From positions 1-35,002 of the forward strand of contig DDKB01000003.1 of NCBI GenBank assembly GCA_002339675.1: a stretch of DNA of 35,002 nucleotides. Direction: 5' to 3'. Under the pieces are notes generated by a model. That model did no database searches. It saw only the letters and a list, made by a program, of their open reading frames with translations, and was not told the origin of the DNA. Shown in pieces: positions 26,043-35,002 of the stretch. The translations under genes were made by a program, and so were the position numbers. How positions within the stretch are numbered: the stretch's first letter is position 1; every line of letters starts with the position of its first letter. This DNA comes from Stutzerimonas stutzeri. Its GTDB lineage: Bacteria > Pseudomonadota > Gammaproteobacteria > Pseudomonadales > Pseudomonadaceae.

Positions 26043-27959
26043 TTACGCCTCTTCCATTTCCAGCAGTACCGCGCCTTCGTTGACCATTTCGCCTTCGGCG
26101 CAGAACAGGCTTTTGACCACCCCTGCCTGCTGCGCACGAATGCTGTGTTCCATCTTCATCGCTTCCAGCACCACCAGTGTGGCACCGGCTTCGACCTGCT
26201 GCCCGGCCTCGACCAGCACGCGAACGATGCTGCCGTTCATGGGCGCGGTCATGCCGCCGTGGTGTTGGTGGCTGGCCTCGACTTCAGCGATGGGGTCGAA
26301 CGCCGTCACGGCGTGCAATTCGTTGTTCCACTCCAGATACAGGGTGCCGCCCTGACGGATTGCCTTCGGCCTGCGCATCGCCTCGCCCGCGGCGGGTTGG
26401 GATGCGCCCGCCGTATCGATGCGTACGAGCCGGGTCTCACCGTTGCACTGCAGGTGAATGCTGATCCGCGACGGCATCCCGAACCGTAGACCATCGCGTC
26501 TCGCCCAGGGCGAGTGAATGTCGTCATTGCGGACCTGGGCAGGCTCGGTCTGCACGTAGAGCTCGCCGGCCCGTTGCCAGAACGCATCGTCGAGCGCGCC
26601 TGGCTTGCGCATCAGCTCGGCTTCGTGTCGAGGGATGAAACCGGTGTCGAGCTCGGCCGCGGCGAAGGCGGGATGACCGATGACGCGGCGCAGGAACGCC
26701 AGGTTGGTGCGCACGCCGCCGACGCCGGTTTCCTCCAGCATCGCCAGCAGCCGCAGGCGCGCTTCCTCGCGGTTCTCGCCCCAGGCGATCAGCTTGCCGA
26801 GCATCGGGTCGTAGAACGGCGAGATTTGGTCGCCTTCGGCCACGCCGCTGTCGACACGGCGGCCCGGCCCGGCGCTGGACTCACGGTACAGGTCCAGCGT
26901 GCCGGTGGCCGGGAGGAAGTCGTTGTCCGGATCCTCGGCATACAGCCGCACTTCGATGGCGTGACCGCTGAGCGGCACCTGATCCTGCGTGATCGGCAGC
27001 GGCTCGCCACGGGCGACACGGATCTGCCAGGCGACCAGGTCCAGGCTGGTGATGGCTTCGGTGACCGGATGCTCGACCTGCAGTCGGGTATTCATTTCCA
27101 TGAAGAAGAACTCGCCGCGCGCATCGAGCAGGAACTCGACCGTGCCGGCGCCGACATAGCCGATCGCCTGCGCCGCCTTCACGGCCGCCTCGCCCATGGC
27201 GCGGCGCAGCGTTGGTGTGAGGCCAGGCGCGGGCGCTTCCTCGACCACCTTCTGGTGCCGGCGCTGGATCGAGCAGTCGCGTTCATTGAGATACAGGCAG
27301 TTGCCGTGCTGATCGGCGAACACCTGAATCTCCACATGACGCGGCTTGAGTACGTATTTCTCGACCAGCATGCGCGAATCGCCGAACGACGACTGCGCTT
27401 CGCGCTGGGCCGACTGCAGTGCCTCGGCGAGGTCAGCCTCGCGTTCGACCACCTTCATGCCCTTGCCGCCACCACCGGCGGTGGCCTTGAGCAGCACCGG
27501 GTAGCCGATCTTTTCCGCGGCCGTGCGGAAGGTTTCCACGTCCTGCGCTTCGCCGTGATAGCCCGGGACCAGCGGCACGCCGGCTTTCTCCATCAGCGCC
27601 TTGGCCGCGGACTTGCTGCCCATGGCGTCGATGGCCGAGGCGGGCGGCCCGAGGAAGATCAGGCCGGCGTCCTCGATCGCGCGAGCGAAGTCGGCGTTCT
27701 CGGAGAGGAAGCCATAGCCCGGATGAATCGCCTGCGCACCGCTGGCCTTGGCGGCGGCAATCAGCTTGTCGATCACCAGATAACTGTCAGCCGGCTTGGC
27801 GCCGCCGAGGTCGATGCGAATGTCCGCCTCGCGGGCATGGCGCGCGTCACGGTCGATGGCGCTGTGTACGGCAACGGTGGTCAGGCCCATGGCCTTGGCG
27901 GTGCGCATCACGCGGCAGGCAATCTCACCGCGGTTGGCGACCAGGAGGGTGGTAATCAT
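26043..27959 (-). CDS. liuD: 3-Methylcrotonyl-CoA carboxylase, biotin-containing alpha subunit
   Basis: This 638-residue subunit has a biotin carboxylase domain (about 1-445: LLVANRGEIACRVMRTAKAM, ATAGGGGKGMKVV, FFMEMNTRLQVEHPVTE) and a C-terminal biotinyl domain with EAMKMEH, whose Lys602 carries biotin. With LiuB it carboxylates 3-methylcrotonyl-CoA to 3-methylglutaconyl-CoA in leucine catabolism. Length fits the family. A partial copy of its first 30 codons stands 227 bp upstream. The start at 27959 follows a modest GGAG site. Confidence 0.95.
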   Translation of the reverse strand: MITTLLVANRGEIACRVMRTAKAMGLTTVAVHSAIDRDARHAREADIRIDLGGAKPADSYLVIDKLIAAAKASGAQAIHPGYGFLSENADFARAIEDAGLIFLGPPASAIDAMGSKSAAKALMEKAGVPLVPGYHGEAQDVETFRTAAEKIGYPVLLKATAGGGGKGMKVVEREADLAEALQSAQREAQSSFGDSRMLVEKYVLKPRHVEIQVFADQHGNCLYLNERDCSIQRRHQKVVEEAPAPGLTPTLRRAMGEAAVKAAQAIGYVGAGTVEFLLDARGEFFFMEMNTRLQVEHPVTEAITSLDLVAWQIRVARGEPLPITQDQVPLSGHAIEVRLYAEDPDNDFLPATGTLDLYRESSAGPGRRVDSGVAEGDQISPFYDPMLGKLIAWGENREEARLRLLAMLEETGVGGVRTNLAFLRRVIGHPAFAAAELDTGFIPRHEAELMRKPGALDDAFWQRAGELYVQTEPAQVRNDDIHSPWARRDGLRFGMPSRISIHLQCNGETRLVRIDTAGASQPAAGEAMRRPKAIRQGGTLYLEWNNELHAVTAFDPIAEVEASHQHHGGMTAPMNGSIVRVLVEAGQQVEAGATLVVLEAMKMEHSIRAQQAGVVKSLFCAEGEMVNEGAVLLEMEEA

Positions 27960-27990
27960 TGTTGTGGCTCCTGCGTGGCCTTGAGTGGGT

Positions 27991-28461
27991 TCCCCCTCAC
28001 CCTAGCCCTCTCCCCAGAGGGGCGAGGGGATGACGGTGTGGGGCGAAGGGAGGGGGTGGTTTGGTAGCGGGCTGCGTGTCTGGCCAGGTTAGATACCGCA
28101 ACGGTGGTCAGGCTCATGGCCCTCGCGGTACCCGTTACGCGGCAGGCAGTCTCGCCGCGGTTGGCGGCGAGGAGGGTCATGATCATTTGCGTGACCTGAA
28201 GCTCTTTTCCCCTCACCCTAGCCCTCTCCCCAGAGGGGCGAGGGGATGACGGTGTGGGGAGAAGGAATGGTGTGGTTTGGTTGTCAGCGGCCTGCCGGGT
28301 TGACGCAGAAGACCGAGCGTCGTGGGCGTCGCTGCGTGGTGCGCTTTGGCTTTGTCGCTGCAACTGAATGGTGCGCGCATCGCTGCAAGCCGCCATCGCG
28401 TCCCAATTCCTGCACGGCCAAACCCCCTCGCCCCGCTGGGGAGAGGGCTGGGGTGAGGGGG
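27991..28461. repeat. CCCTCACCCTAGCCCTCTCCCC repeats between liuD and liuC (family label)
   Basis: Two direct copies (about 27991-28064 and 28207-28280) share the core CCTCACCCTAGCCC, then CAGAGGGGCGAGGGG and ATGACGGTGTGGGG. A shorter inverted copy lies at 28421-28461. The direct copies flank the duplicated liuD start. This explains most of the 526-bp gap between liuD and liuC; no gene is supported at 28281-28420. Confidence 0.7.
28098..28186 (-). pseudogene. Duplicated 5' fragment of liuD
   Basis: These 89 bases align without gaps to the first 89 of liuD (27871-27959), with 75 identical (84 percent). The frame stays open for the 30 aligned codons (starting MIMTLLAANRGETACRV) with seven amino-acid changes, then diverges. 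Together with the adjacent repeat copy it is the trace of a tandem duplication with a 216-227-bp offset. Confidence 0.8.
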
Positions 28462-28485
28462 CGGTGTTCCAGGCGAGCCCGGTCA

Positions 28486-29283
28486 TCAAGCGTCCCCCAG
28501 CCAGGCCGGCTTGCGCTTTTCCAAAAAAGCATTGAGCCCTTCCTGGCCTTCCGGGCTGACGCGGATGCGGGCGATAGCGTTTTCGGTGTAGCGACGCAGT
28601 GCAGGGCTGACCGAGGCGCTGCTGGCTTCGCGCAGCAAATCCTTGCTGGCACGCATGGCCTGCGGGCTGTTGAGCAACAGGTTATCGAGCCAGCCGTGCA
28701 GGGCGTCGTCCAGTTCGGCGGCGGCATAGGTTTCCGAAAGCAGGCCCAGCTCGCGGGCGCGTTCGCCGCTGAAGCGTTCGCCGGTCATGGCGTAGCGCCG
28801 GGTGGCGCGCTCGCCGATAGCCTTGACCACGAAAGGGCTGATCACCGCGGGCGCCAAGCCGATACGAACTTCCGACAGCGAGAACACCGCATCCTGTGCA
28901 CCGATGGCCATGTCGCAACAGGCGACCAGCCCGACCGCACCGCCGAAGGCTGCGCCTTGCACGACCGTCAGCGTGGGCAGCTTGAGGTGGTAGAGGCTGT
29001 ACATGAGTTCGGCCAGTTCGCGCGCGTCGGCGAGGTTGGCGTTGAAGTCCAGCTGTGCCGATTGCTGCATCCAGGCCAGGTCGGCGCCGGCGCAGAAGTG
29101 CTTGCCCCGACCGCGCAAGAGCAGGAAGCGCAGGTCCTTGTCGGCCTGTACCTGGTCGATGGCCAGCACCAGCTCGCGGATCATCTCGGCGTTGAAGGCG
29201 TTGTTTTTTTCCGGGCGATCGAGCCAGAGCGTGGCGAAGCCGCGCGGGTCTCGTTCGAGTTGTACGGTGGTGAAATTGGTCAT
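28486..29283 (-). CDS. liuC: 3-Methylglutaconyl-CoA hydratase
   Basis: This 265-residue enoyl-CoA hydratase/isomerase-fold enzyme hydrates 3-methylglutaconyl-CoA to HMG-CoA. It shows RPEKNNAFNAEMI, the oxyanion-hole segments GKHFCAGADLAWM and AAFGGAVGLVACCDMAI, and SLSEVRIGLAPAVISPF. It starts at 29283 between liuB and liuD, 37 bp after the liuB stop. The operon order fixes its role among many similar hydratases. Confidence 0.93.
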   Translation of the reverse strand: MTNFTTVQLERDPRGFATLWLDRPEKNNAFNAEMIRELVLAIDQVQADKDLRFLLLRGRGKHFCAGADLAWMQQSAQLDFNANLADARELAELMYSLYHLKLPTLTVVQGAAFGGAVGLVACCDMAIGAQDAVFSLSEVRIGLAPAVISPFVVKAIGERATRRYAMTGERFSGERARELGLLSETYAAAELDDALHGWLDNLLLNSPQAMRASKDLLREASSASVSPALRRYTENAIARIRVSPEGQEGLNAFLEKRKPAWLGDA

Positions 29284-29320
29284 GACGGCAATCCTCGGTC
29301 ACGGGGGAGGCGAGCGTTGC

Positions 29321-30928
29321 TCACATCCGGAATACGCCAAAGCGGGTCGGTTCGATCGGTGCGTTGAGACTCGCCGAGAGTGCCAGGCCGAGGACATCAC
29401 GCGTCTGCGCCGGATCAATCACACCGTCATCCCACAGCCGTGCGCTGGAATAGTAGGGATGACCCTGGCGTTCGTACTGCTCGAGGATGGGTTGCTTGAG
29501 CTGCTGTTCGTCCTGCTCGGAAAACTGCTGCCCGCTGCGCTCGGCCTGTTCGCGCTTGACCTGTACCAGCACGCCGGCTGCCTGCTCGCCACCCATCACG
29601 CCAATCCGCGCGTTGGGCCACATCCACAGGAAACGCGGGTCATAGGCGCGGCCGCACATGCCGTAGTTGCCGGCGCCGAAGCTACCGCCGATGACCACGG
29701 TGAACTTCGGCACCTGGGCACAGGCCACGGCGGTGACGAGCTTGGCGCCATGCTTGGCGATGCCGCCGGTCTCGTATTTTTGCCCGACCATGAAGCCGGT
29801 GATGTTTTGCAGGAACAGTAGCGGGATGCCGCGCTGGCAGGCCAGCTCGATGAAGTGCGCGCCTTTCTGCGCGGCTTCGGCGAAGAGAATGCCGTTGTTC
29901 GCCAGGATCGCGATCGGATAGCCGTGCAGGTGGGCGAAGCCGCAGACCAGCGTGGTGCCGAAAAGCGCTTTGAATTCATCTAACTCGCTGCCATCGACCA
30001 GCCGCGCGATCACTTCACGCACGTCATAGGGCTGCTTGGCCTGCGCCGGGATCACGCCGTAGAGCTCATCACCTGCATACAGCGGCGCGCGAGGCGGGTG
30101 AGCTACCACCTGGCCGAGTTTCTTCCAGTTGAGGTTGGCCACGCAGCGACGTGCGATGGCCAGTGCATGTTCATCGTTCTCGGCGTAATGGTCGGCCACG
30201 CCGGAGATCTTGCAGTGCACATCGGCGCCGCCCAGGTCGTCGGCTGTCACCACTTCGCCGGTCGCGGCTTTCACCAGCGGCGGGCCGGCGAGGAAGATAG
30301 TCGCCTGATTGCGCACCATGATGGTCTCGTCCGCCATTGCCGGCACATAGGCGCCACCGGCGGTGCAGGAGCCCATGACCACGGCAATCTGTGGAATGCC
30401 CATGGCGCTCATGTTGGCCTGGTTGAAGAAGATGCGGCCGAAGTGTTCGCGGTCCGGAAAGACCTCGTCCTGGCGCGGCAGGTTGGCACCACCGGAATCG
30501 ACCAGGTAGATGCACGGCAAGCGGTTCTGCTGAGCGATGGCTTGGGCCCGCAGGTGCTTCTTGACCGTCAGCGGGTAGTAGCTGCCGCCTTTTACCGTAG
30601 CGTCGTTGGCGATGATCATGCACTCGACGCCTTCGACCCGGCCTATGCCGGCGACCACACCGGCAGCGGCGACGTCCTCGCCATAGACCTCGTGAGCGGC
30701 CAGCGGCGCGACCTCGAGGAAGGCCGAACCGGGGTCGAGGAGGGCGTTGATGCGGTCACGCACGAGCAGCTTGCCGCGCGCGACATGGCGCTGCTGGGCC
30801 TTTTCGCCACCACCTTCGCTGACGCGCCCGAGAAGCGTGCGCAGGTTGTTTACCTGTTCGAGCATCGCGGCGCTGTTGGCCGCGAACTCCGGTGAACGGG
30901 TATTGATCTGGGTATTCAGGATGGCCAT
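29321..30928 (-). CDS. liuB: 3-Methylcrotonyl-CoA carboxylase, carboxyltransferase (beta) subunit
   Basis: The 535-residue subunit has two carboxyltransferase halves, with YLVDSGGANLPRQDEVFPD and GSCTAGGAYVPAMADE in the first and QNITGFMVGQKYE and GGSFGAGNYGMCGRAYDPRF in the second. It takes CO2 from biotin on LiuD and transfers it to 3-methylcrotonyl-CoA. The start at 30928 (MAILNTQINTRSPEFAANSA) is the family start; an ATG 14 codons earlier is less likely. REP hairpins lie between it and liuA. Confidence 0.95.
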   Translation of the reverse strand: MAILNTQINTRSPEFAANSAAMLEQVNNLRTLLGRVSEGGGEKAQQRHVARGKLLVRDRINALLDPGSAFLEVAPLAAHEVYGEDVAAAGVVAGIGRVEGVECMIIANDATVKGGSYYPLTVKKHLRAQAIAQQNRLPCIYLVDSGGANLPRQDEVFPDREHFGRIFFNQANMSAMGIPQIAVVMGSCTAGGAYVPAMADETIMVRNQATIFLAGPPLVKAATGEVVTADDLGGADVHCKISGVADHYAENDEHALAIARRCVANLNWKKLGQVVAHPPRAPLYAGDELYGVIPAQAKQPYDVREVIARLVDGSELDEFKALFGTTLVCGFAHLHGYPIAILANNGILFAEAAQKGAHFIELACQRGIPLLFLQNITGFMVGQKYETGGIAKHGAKLVTAVACAQVPKFTVVIGGSFGAGNYGMCGRAYDPRFLWMWPNARIGVMGGEQAAGVLVQVKREQAERSGQQFSEQDEQQLKQPILEQYERQGHPYYSSARLWDDGVIDPAQTRDVLGLALSASLNAPIEPTRFGVFRM

Positions 30929-30970
30929 GTTCGGCTCCGGTTCAATCCGCGGGTGGATGCGCTCGGTCAC

Positions 30971-31044
30971 GTAGGGTGGGCTGGGCGGCGTTTCGCTTTA
31001 GCCCACCGCCGCGCCAGGGGAAGGTGGGCTAAAGCCCACCCTAC
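30971..31044. repeat. REP pair between liuB and liuA
   Basis: GTAGGGTGGGCT at 30971 and AGCCCACCCTAC ending at 31044 form outer arms, with a second CTTTAGCCCACC inside. It is the same REP core as in the array at 15971 and can fold into a large stem in the operon mRNA. Confidence 0.75.
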
Positions 31045-31065
31045 AGAGTTCGCCTCCAGCACCCT

Positions 31066-32229
31066 TTATTTGGTTTCGTTGAACAGCTCGCGGCCGATCA
31101 GCATGCGGCGGATCTCGCTGGTGCCGGCACCGATCTCGTAGAGCTTGGCGTCGCGCAGCAGCCGGCCGGTGGGGAATTCGTTGATGTAGCCGTTGCCCCC
31201 GAGAATCTGGATCGCCTGCAGCGCCATCTGCGTGGCCGCCTCGGCGGTGTAGAGAATCACCCCGGCGGCGTCCTTGCGGGTGGTTTCGCCGCGATCGCAG
31301 GCCTGCGCCACGGTATAGAGGTAGGCGCGACTGGCGTTGAGCTGGGTGTACATGTCGGCCACCTTGCCCTGGATGAACTGAAACTCGCCGATGCTCTGGC
31401 CGAACTGCTTGCGGTCATGGATATAGGGCACGACCACATCGAGGCAGGCCTGCATGATGCCGACCGGCCCGCCGGCCAGTACCACGCGTTCGTAGTCCAG
31501 GCCGCTCATCAGTACCTTGACGCCGCCGTTCTCGACGCCCAGCACGTTCTCTTCCGGCACCTCGACGTCATCGAAGAACAGTTCGCAGGTGTTGGAGCCG
31601 CGCATGCCGAGCTTGTCGAACTTGTTGCCGCGGGAGAACCCTTTCCAGTCGCGCTCGACGATGAAGGCGGTGATGCCGTGCGGGCCCTTGTCCAGGTCGG
31701 TCTTGGCATAGATCACGTAGGTGTTGGCGTCCGGCCCGTTGGTGATCCAGGTCTTGCTGCCGTTGAGCACGTAGCGGTCGCCTTGCTTGTCGGCGCGCAG
31801 CTTCATCGAGACGACGTCGGAGCCGGCATTGGGCTCGCTCATCGCCAGTGCACCGACATGCTCACCGGAAATCAGCTTGGGCAAGTACTTGGCCTTCTGT
31901 TCCGCCGTGCCGTTGCGGTTGATCTGGTTGACGCACAGGTTCGAATGCGCGCCGTAGGACAGGCCCACCGAGGCCGAGCCGCGGCTGATTTCTTCGAGCG
32001 CAATGACGTGGGCCAGATAGCCCATCCCGGCGCCGCCGTATTCCTCGTCTATGGTGATACCGAGCAGGCCCATGTCGCCGAACTTGCGCCACATGTCGGT
32101 CGGAAAGAGGTTGTCACGGTCAATGGCTTCGGCGCGGGGCGCCAGTTCGTCTGCCACGAAACCGCGCACCTGATCGCGGAGCATGTCGACGGTTTCACCG
32201 AGGGCGAAGTTGAGGCCGGAGTAGTTCAT
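31066..32229 (-). CDS. liuA: Isovaleryl-CoA dehydrogenase
   Basis: This 387-residue acyl-CoA dehydrogenase uses FAD to oxidise isovaleryl-CoA to 3-methylcrotonyl-CoA, the first dedicated step for leucine carbon. ALAMSEPNAGSDVVSM and WITNGPDANTYVIYA are FAD and substrate regions. The Glu in GLDYERVVLAGG is the isovaleryl-type catalytic base, which differs in position from most acyl-CoA dehydrogenases. The C-terminus (QILGGNGYINEFP) is typical. The ATG at 32229 begins the normal MNYSGLNF sequence. It is first in the liu operon, below the likely LiuR palindrome. Confidence 0.95.
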   Translation of the reverse strand: MNYSGLNFALGETVDMLRDQVRGFVADELAPRAEAIDRDNLFPTDMWRKFGDMGLLGITIDEEYGGAGMGYLAHVIALEEISRGSASVGLSYGAHSNLCVNQINRNGTAEQKAKYLPKLISGEHVGALAMSEPNAGSDVVSMKLRADKQGDRYVLNGSKTWITNGPDANTYVIYAKTDLDKGPHGITAFIVERDWKGFSRGNKFDKLGMRGSNTCELFFDDVEVPEENVLGVENGGVKVLMSGLDYERVVLAGGPVGIMQACLDVVVPYIHDRKQFGQSIGEFQFIQGKVADMYTQLNASRAYLYTVAQACDRGETTRKDAAGVILYTAEAATQMALQAIQILGGNGYINEFPTGRLLRDAKLYEIGAGTSEIRRMLIGRELFNETK

Positions 32230-32373
32230 GTGCCACCTGTTCGATTTTGTCGTTGTTCTGGTTCGACTGCGGGGCGCCCTTAAGCGTTGTTTCGGAGCGT
32301 TTTGCAGCCTTTGAATACCGCGTCCCGACAGCGACTTTAGGCGTAGGGTGCGGTGGGTTGTCACGCTGTCACC

Positions 32374-32389
32374 TTTACGTTAACGTAAA
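32374..32389. promoter_or_regulatory. Likely LiuR operator upstream of liuA and the acyl-CoA synthetase gene
   Basis: TTTACGTTAACGTAAA is a perfect 16-bp palindrome in the 241-bp divergent region, 145 bp before liuA and 82 bp before the synthetase gene. It fits the known LiuR-type motif and may control both directions. I could not place firm -35 and -10 elements around it. Confidence 0.75.
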
Positions 32390-32470
32390 CAAACGCCGGG
32401 ATCGCTGTCAACTCATCGATACGCCTGGCGGCAAGGCCTCATAACAAACATAAGACTGAGGAATTTCGAC

Positions 32471-34147
<1,677 letters not shown>

Positions 34148-34209
34148 TCGCGCCGCGCCGCTCACCCGAGCGGCACGGGCATCCGCTCACCCACGTTCCG
34201 GAGCTTTCC

Positions 34210-34803
34210 ATGACGCAACCGATTAGCCGTTTCCCGCTCGTCGAGGACCTGGCCACGCTGCCAGCCGATGTCCGCGAGCGCATCCTTGCCGTGCAGGAAA
34301 AGGCCGGCTTCGTGCCTAACGTCTTCCTTATGTTGGCCCATAGACCTGATGAATTTCGGGCGTTTTTCGCCTACCACGATGCTTTGATGGAGCGCGAATC
34401 GGACAGCCTGACCAAAGTCGAGAAAGAAATGATCGTGGTGGCCGTGAGTGCCGATCATGGCTGCCTCTACTGCGTGGTAGCCCACGGCGCGATCCTGCGG
34501 ATCCTGGCGAAGAATCCGCTGATCGCCGATCAGATTGCCGTCAACTACCGCACGGCATCGATTAGCGAGCGGCAGCGGCTGATGCTCGATTTCGCGCTGC
34601 ATCTGGCCGCGCAGCGGGGTGTGCTGGACGACGCGTGGCAGGCACGGTTGGAAAATATGGGCTTCACTGCGGGAGACATCTGGGATATCGGCGCGATTGC
34701 CGCGCTGTTCGGCCTGTCCAACCGACTGGTGTCAATGGCGCGAACACCGCCCAATGACGAATTCTATTTACTGGGCCGCGTGCCCAAGGCTACCGCGGGC
34801 TGA
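34210..34803 (+). CDS. Peroxidase-related AhpD/carboxymuconolactone decarboxylase-family protein
   Basis: This 197-residue protein carries the CLYCVVAH motif (CxxC-xxx-H, residues about 98-105) of AhpD-like alkylhydroperoxidases in an all-helical fold, and begins FPLVEDLATLPADVRERI as in the peroxidase-related group. It could reduce organic peroxides through its cysteine pair; the electron partner is unknown. The ATG at 34210 has CGGAG upstream; a longer start at 34144 overlaps the synthetase end and lacks family likeness. It is 62 bp downstream of the synthetase gene and probably in one transcript. Confidence 0.85.
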   Translation: MTQPISRFPLVEDLATLPADVRERILAVQEKAGFVPNVFLMLAHRPDEFRAFFAYHDALMERESDSLTKVEKEMIVVAVSADHGCLYCVVAHGAILRILAKNPLIADQIAVNYRTASISERQRLMLDFALHLAAQRGVLDDAWQARLENMGFTAGDIWDIGAIAALFGLSNRLVSMARTPPNDEFYLLGRVPKATAG

Positions 34804-34817
34804 GCGGTAGCCATGGA

Positions 34818-34868
34818 TTTACCGCATGAGGCGGTAAACAAGACCCGGCAGGAGCGAGGTCGGGTCTT
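34818..34868 (+). terminator. Two hairpins after the AhpD-like gene
   Basis: TTTACCGC/GCGGTAAA with a 5-base loop (34818-34838) and AAGACCCG/CGGGTCTT (34840-34868) follow each other just after the stop. The second ends in TT but has no longer T-run. They probably end or weaken the synthetase transcript before the porin gene. Confidence 0.5.
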
Positions 34869-34887
34869 CAGCTGCACCAACCAAGAC

Positions 34888-34895
34888 AATAACAA
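34888..34895 (+). promoter_or_regulatory. Hfq/Crc-type AATAACAA motif before the right porin start
   Basis: AATAACAAGAG precedes the ATG at 34901 and fits AAnAAnAA. I found no sigma54 element or TGTCC palindrome in the 97-bp gap, unlike the left porin. Confidence 0.5.
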
Positions 34896-34900
34896 GAGTG

Positions 34901-35002
34901 ATGACTATGCAACTGAAACCCCTGAGCCGTTATTTCATCCTCAGCAGCCTCGCGGCTTCCGCTTTCGGCGTCTCGACGATGGCCTCCGCCGCGTTTCTGG
35001 AC
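34901..35002 (+). CDS. OprD-family outer-membrane porin, N-terminal fragment (cut by window edge)
   Basis: Thirty-four codons remain and encode a signal peptide (MTMQLKPLSRYFILSS, then a core ending MASA) followed by AFLD, the same mature start as the left porin. The last 22 bases are the exact reverse complement of the first 22 of the window. ATG 34901 and ATG 34907 are both possible. It follows the AhpD-like gene past two hairpins. The family call rests on the signal peptide and cleavage region alone. Confidence 0.55.
   Translation, partial: MTMQLKPLSRYFILSSLAASAFGVSTMASAAFLD

Noticed and set aside
26514..28067. Long plus-strand frame (517 codons) opposite liuD
   Set aside because: It is antisense to a clear biotin carboxylase gene and reads as Arg/Gly/His-rich sequence with no family likeness; high GC keeps such frames open.
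32342..32365. GTAGGGTGCGGTGGG as another REP element upstream of liuA
   Set aside because: It shares only a short piece of the REP core and has no matching inverted arm nearby.

Overview
The window looks like a chromosomal piece from a Pseudomonas-type gammaproteobacterium, most like the P. stutzeri (Stutzerimonas) group. The reasons are high GC, Pseudomonas-style leucine-degradation (liu) and 3-hydroxybutyrate genes, REP elements with the core GTAGGGTGGGCT, and several leaders with the AAnAAnAA pattern bound by Hfq/Crc. No rRNA, tRNA, prophage, IS or CRISPR was seen. Positions 1-22 and 34981-35002 are exact reverse complements. Both lie in the 5' ends of outward-reading OprD-type porin genes, so the window is probably a contig that stops at paralogous porin genes.

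Layout. 1-2112 (minus): start of a porin and a secreted tannase-family esterase. 2780-4833: a CPA1 Na+/H+ antiporter and a convergent hypothetical gene. 5284-6198: EamA exporter. 6275-7760: VOC protein and divergent LysR regulator. 7747-10371: CHASE4-PAS-GGDEF-EAL protein. 10632-12176: AraC regulator and LysE/RhtB exporter. 12379-14521: phosphoglucomutase facing a truncated GST gene. 14736-21706: a 3-hydroxybutyrate block (bdhA, an hbcR-like sigma54 activator, dctPQM TRAP transporter) with a REP array in the middle. 21836-22909: M42 peptidase. 22984-32229 (minus): liuA-B-C-D-E, scoA-scoB and liuR. 32471-34803: acyl-CoA synthetase and an AhpD-like protein. 34901 onward: second porin.

How the genes work together. 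Leucine breakdown through liuABCDE ends in acetyl-CoA and acetoacetate. BdhA also makes acetoacetate from (R)-3-hydroxybutyrate. ScoAB then activates acetoacetate with succinyl-CoA, so the two halves of the window meet at one metabolite.

Main discovery. An 18-bp palindrome, TGTCC-N8-GGACA, occurs perfectly four times, each time upstream of a well-spaced sigma54 -24/-12 element (GG-N10-GC). These control the left porin gene (minus), the bdhA transcript (plus) and dctPQM (minus). The obvious activator is the sigma54 enhancer-binding protein encoded between bdhA and dctPQM. All three transcripts, and possibly the esterase, carry an AACAACAA motif at the ribosome-binding site, as expected for Hfq/Crc catabolite repression. 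I infer a regulon for outer-membrane entry, TRAP uptake and oxidation of a 3-hydroxy acid, possibly fed by a secreted esterase. The TRAP system stands where P. aeruginosa has a GntP-type permease. A 55-codon leader ORF overlaps the bdhA start by ATGA and may couple Crc control to bdhA translation.

Other notable items are a 227-bp-offset duplication of the liuD start, a four-unit REP array with 278-bp higher-order period, liuR placed at the far end of the liu cluster from its likely operator, and a tannase-family esterase that lacks both cysteines of the CS-D-HC motif.
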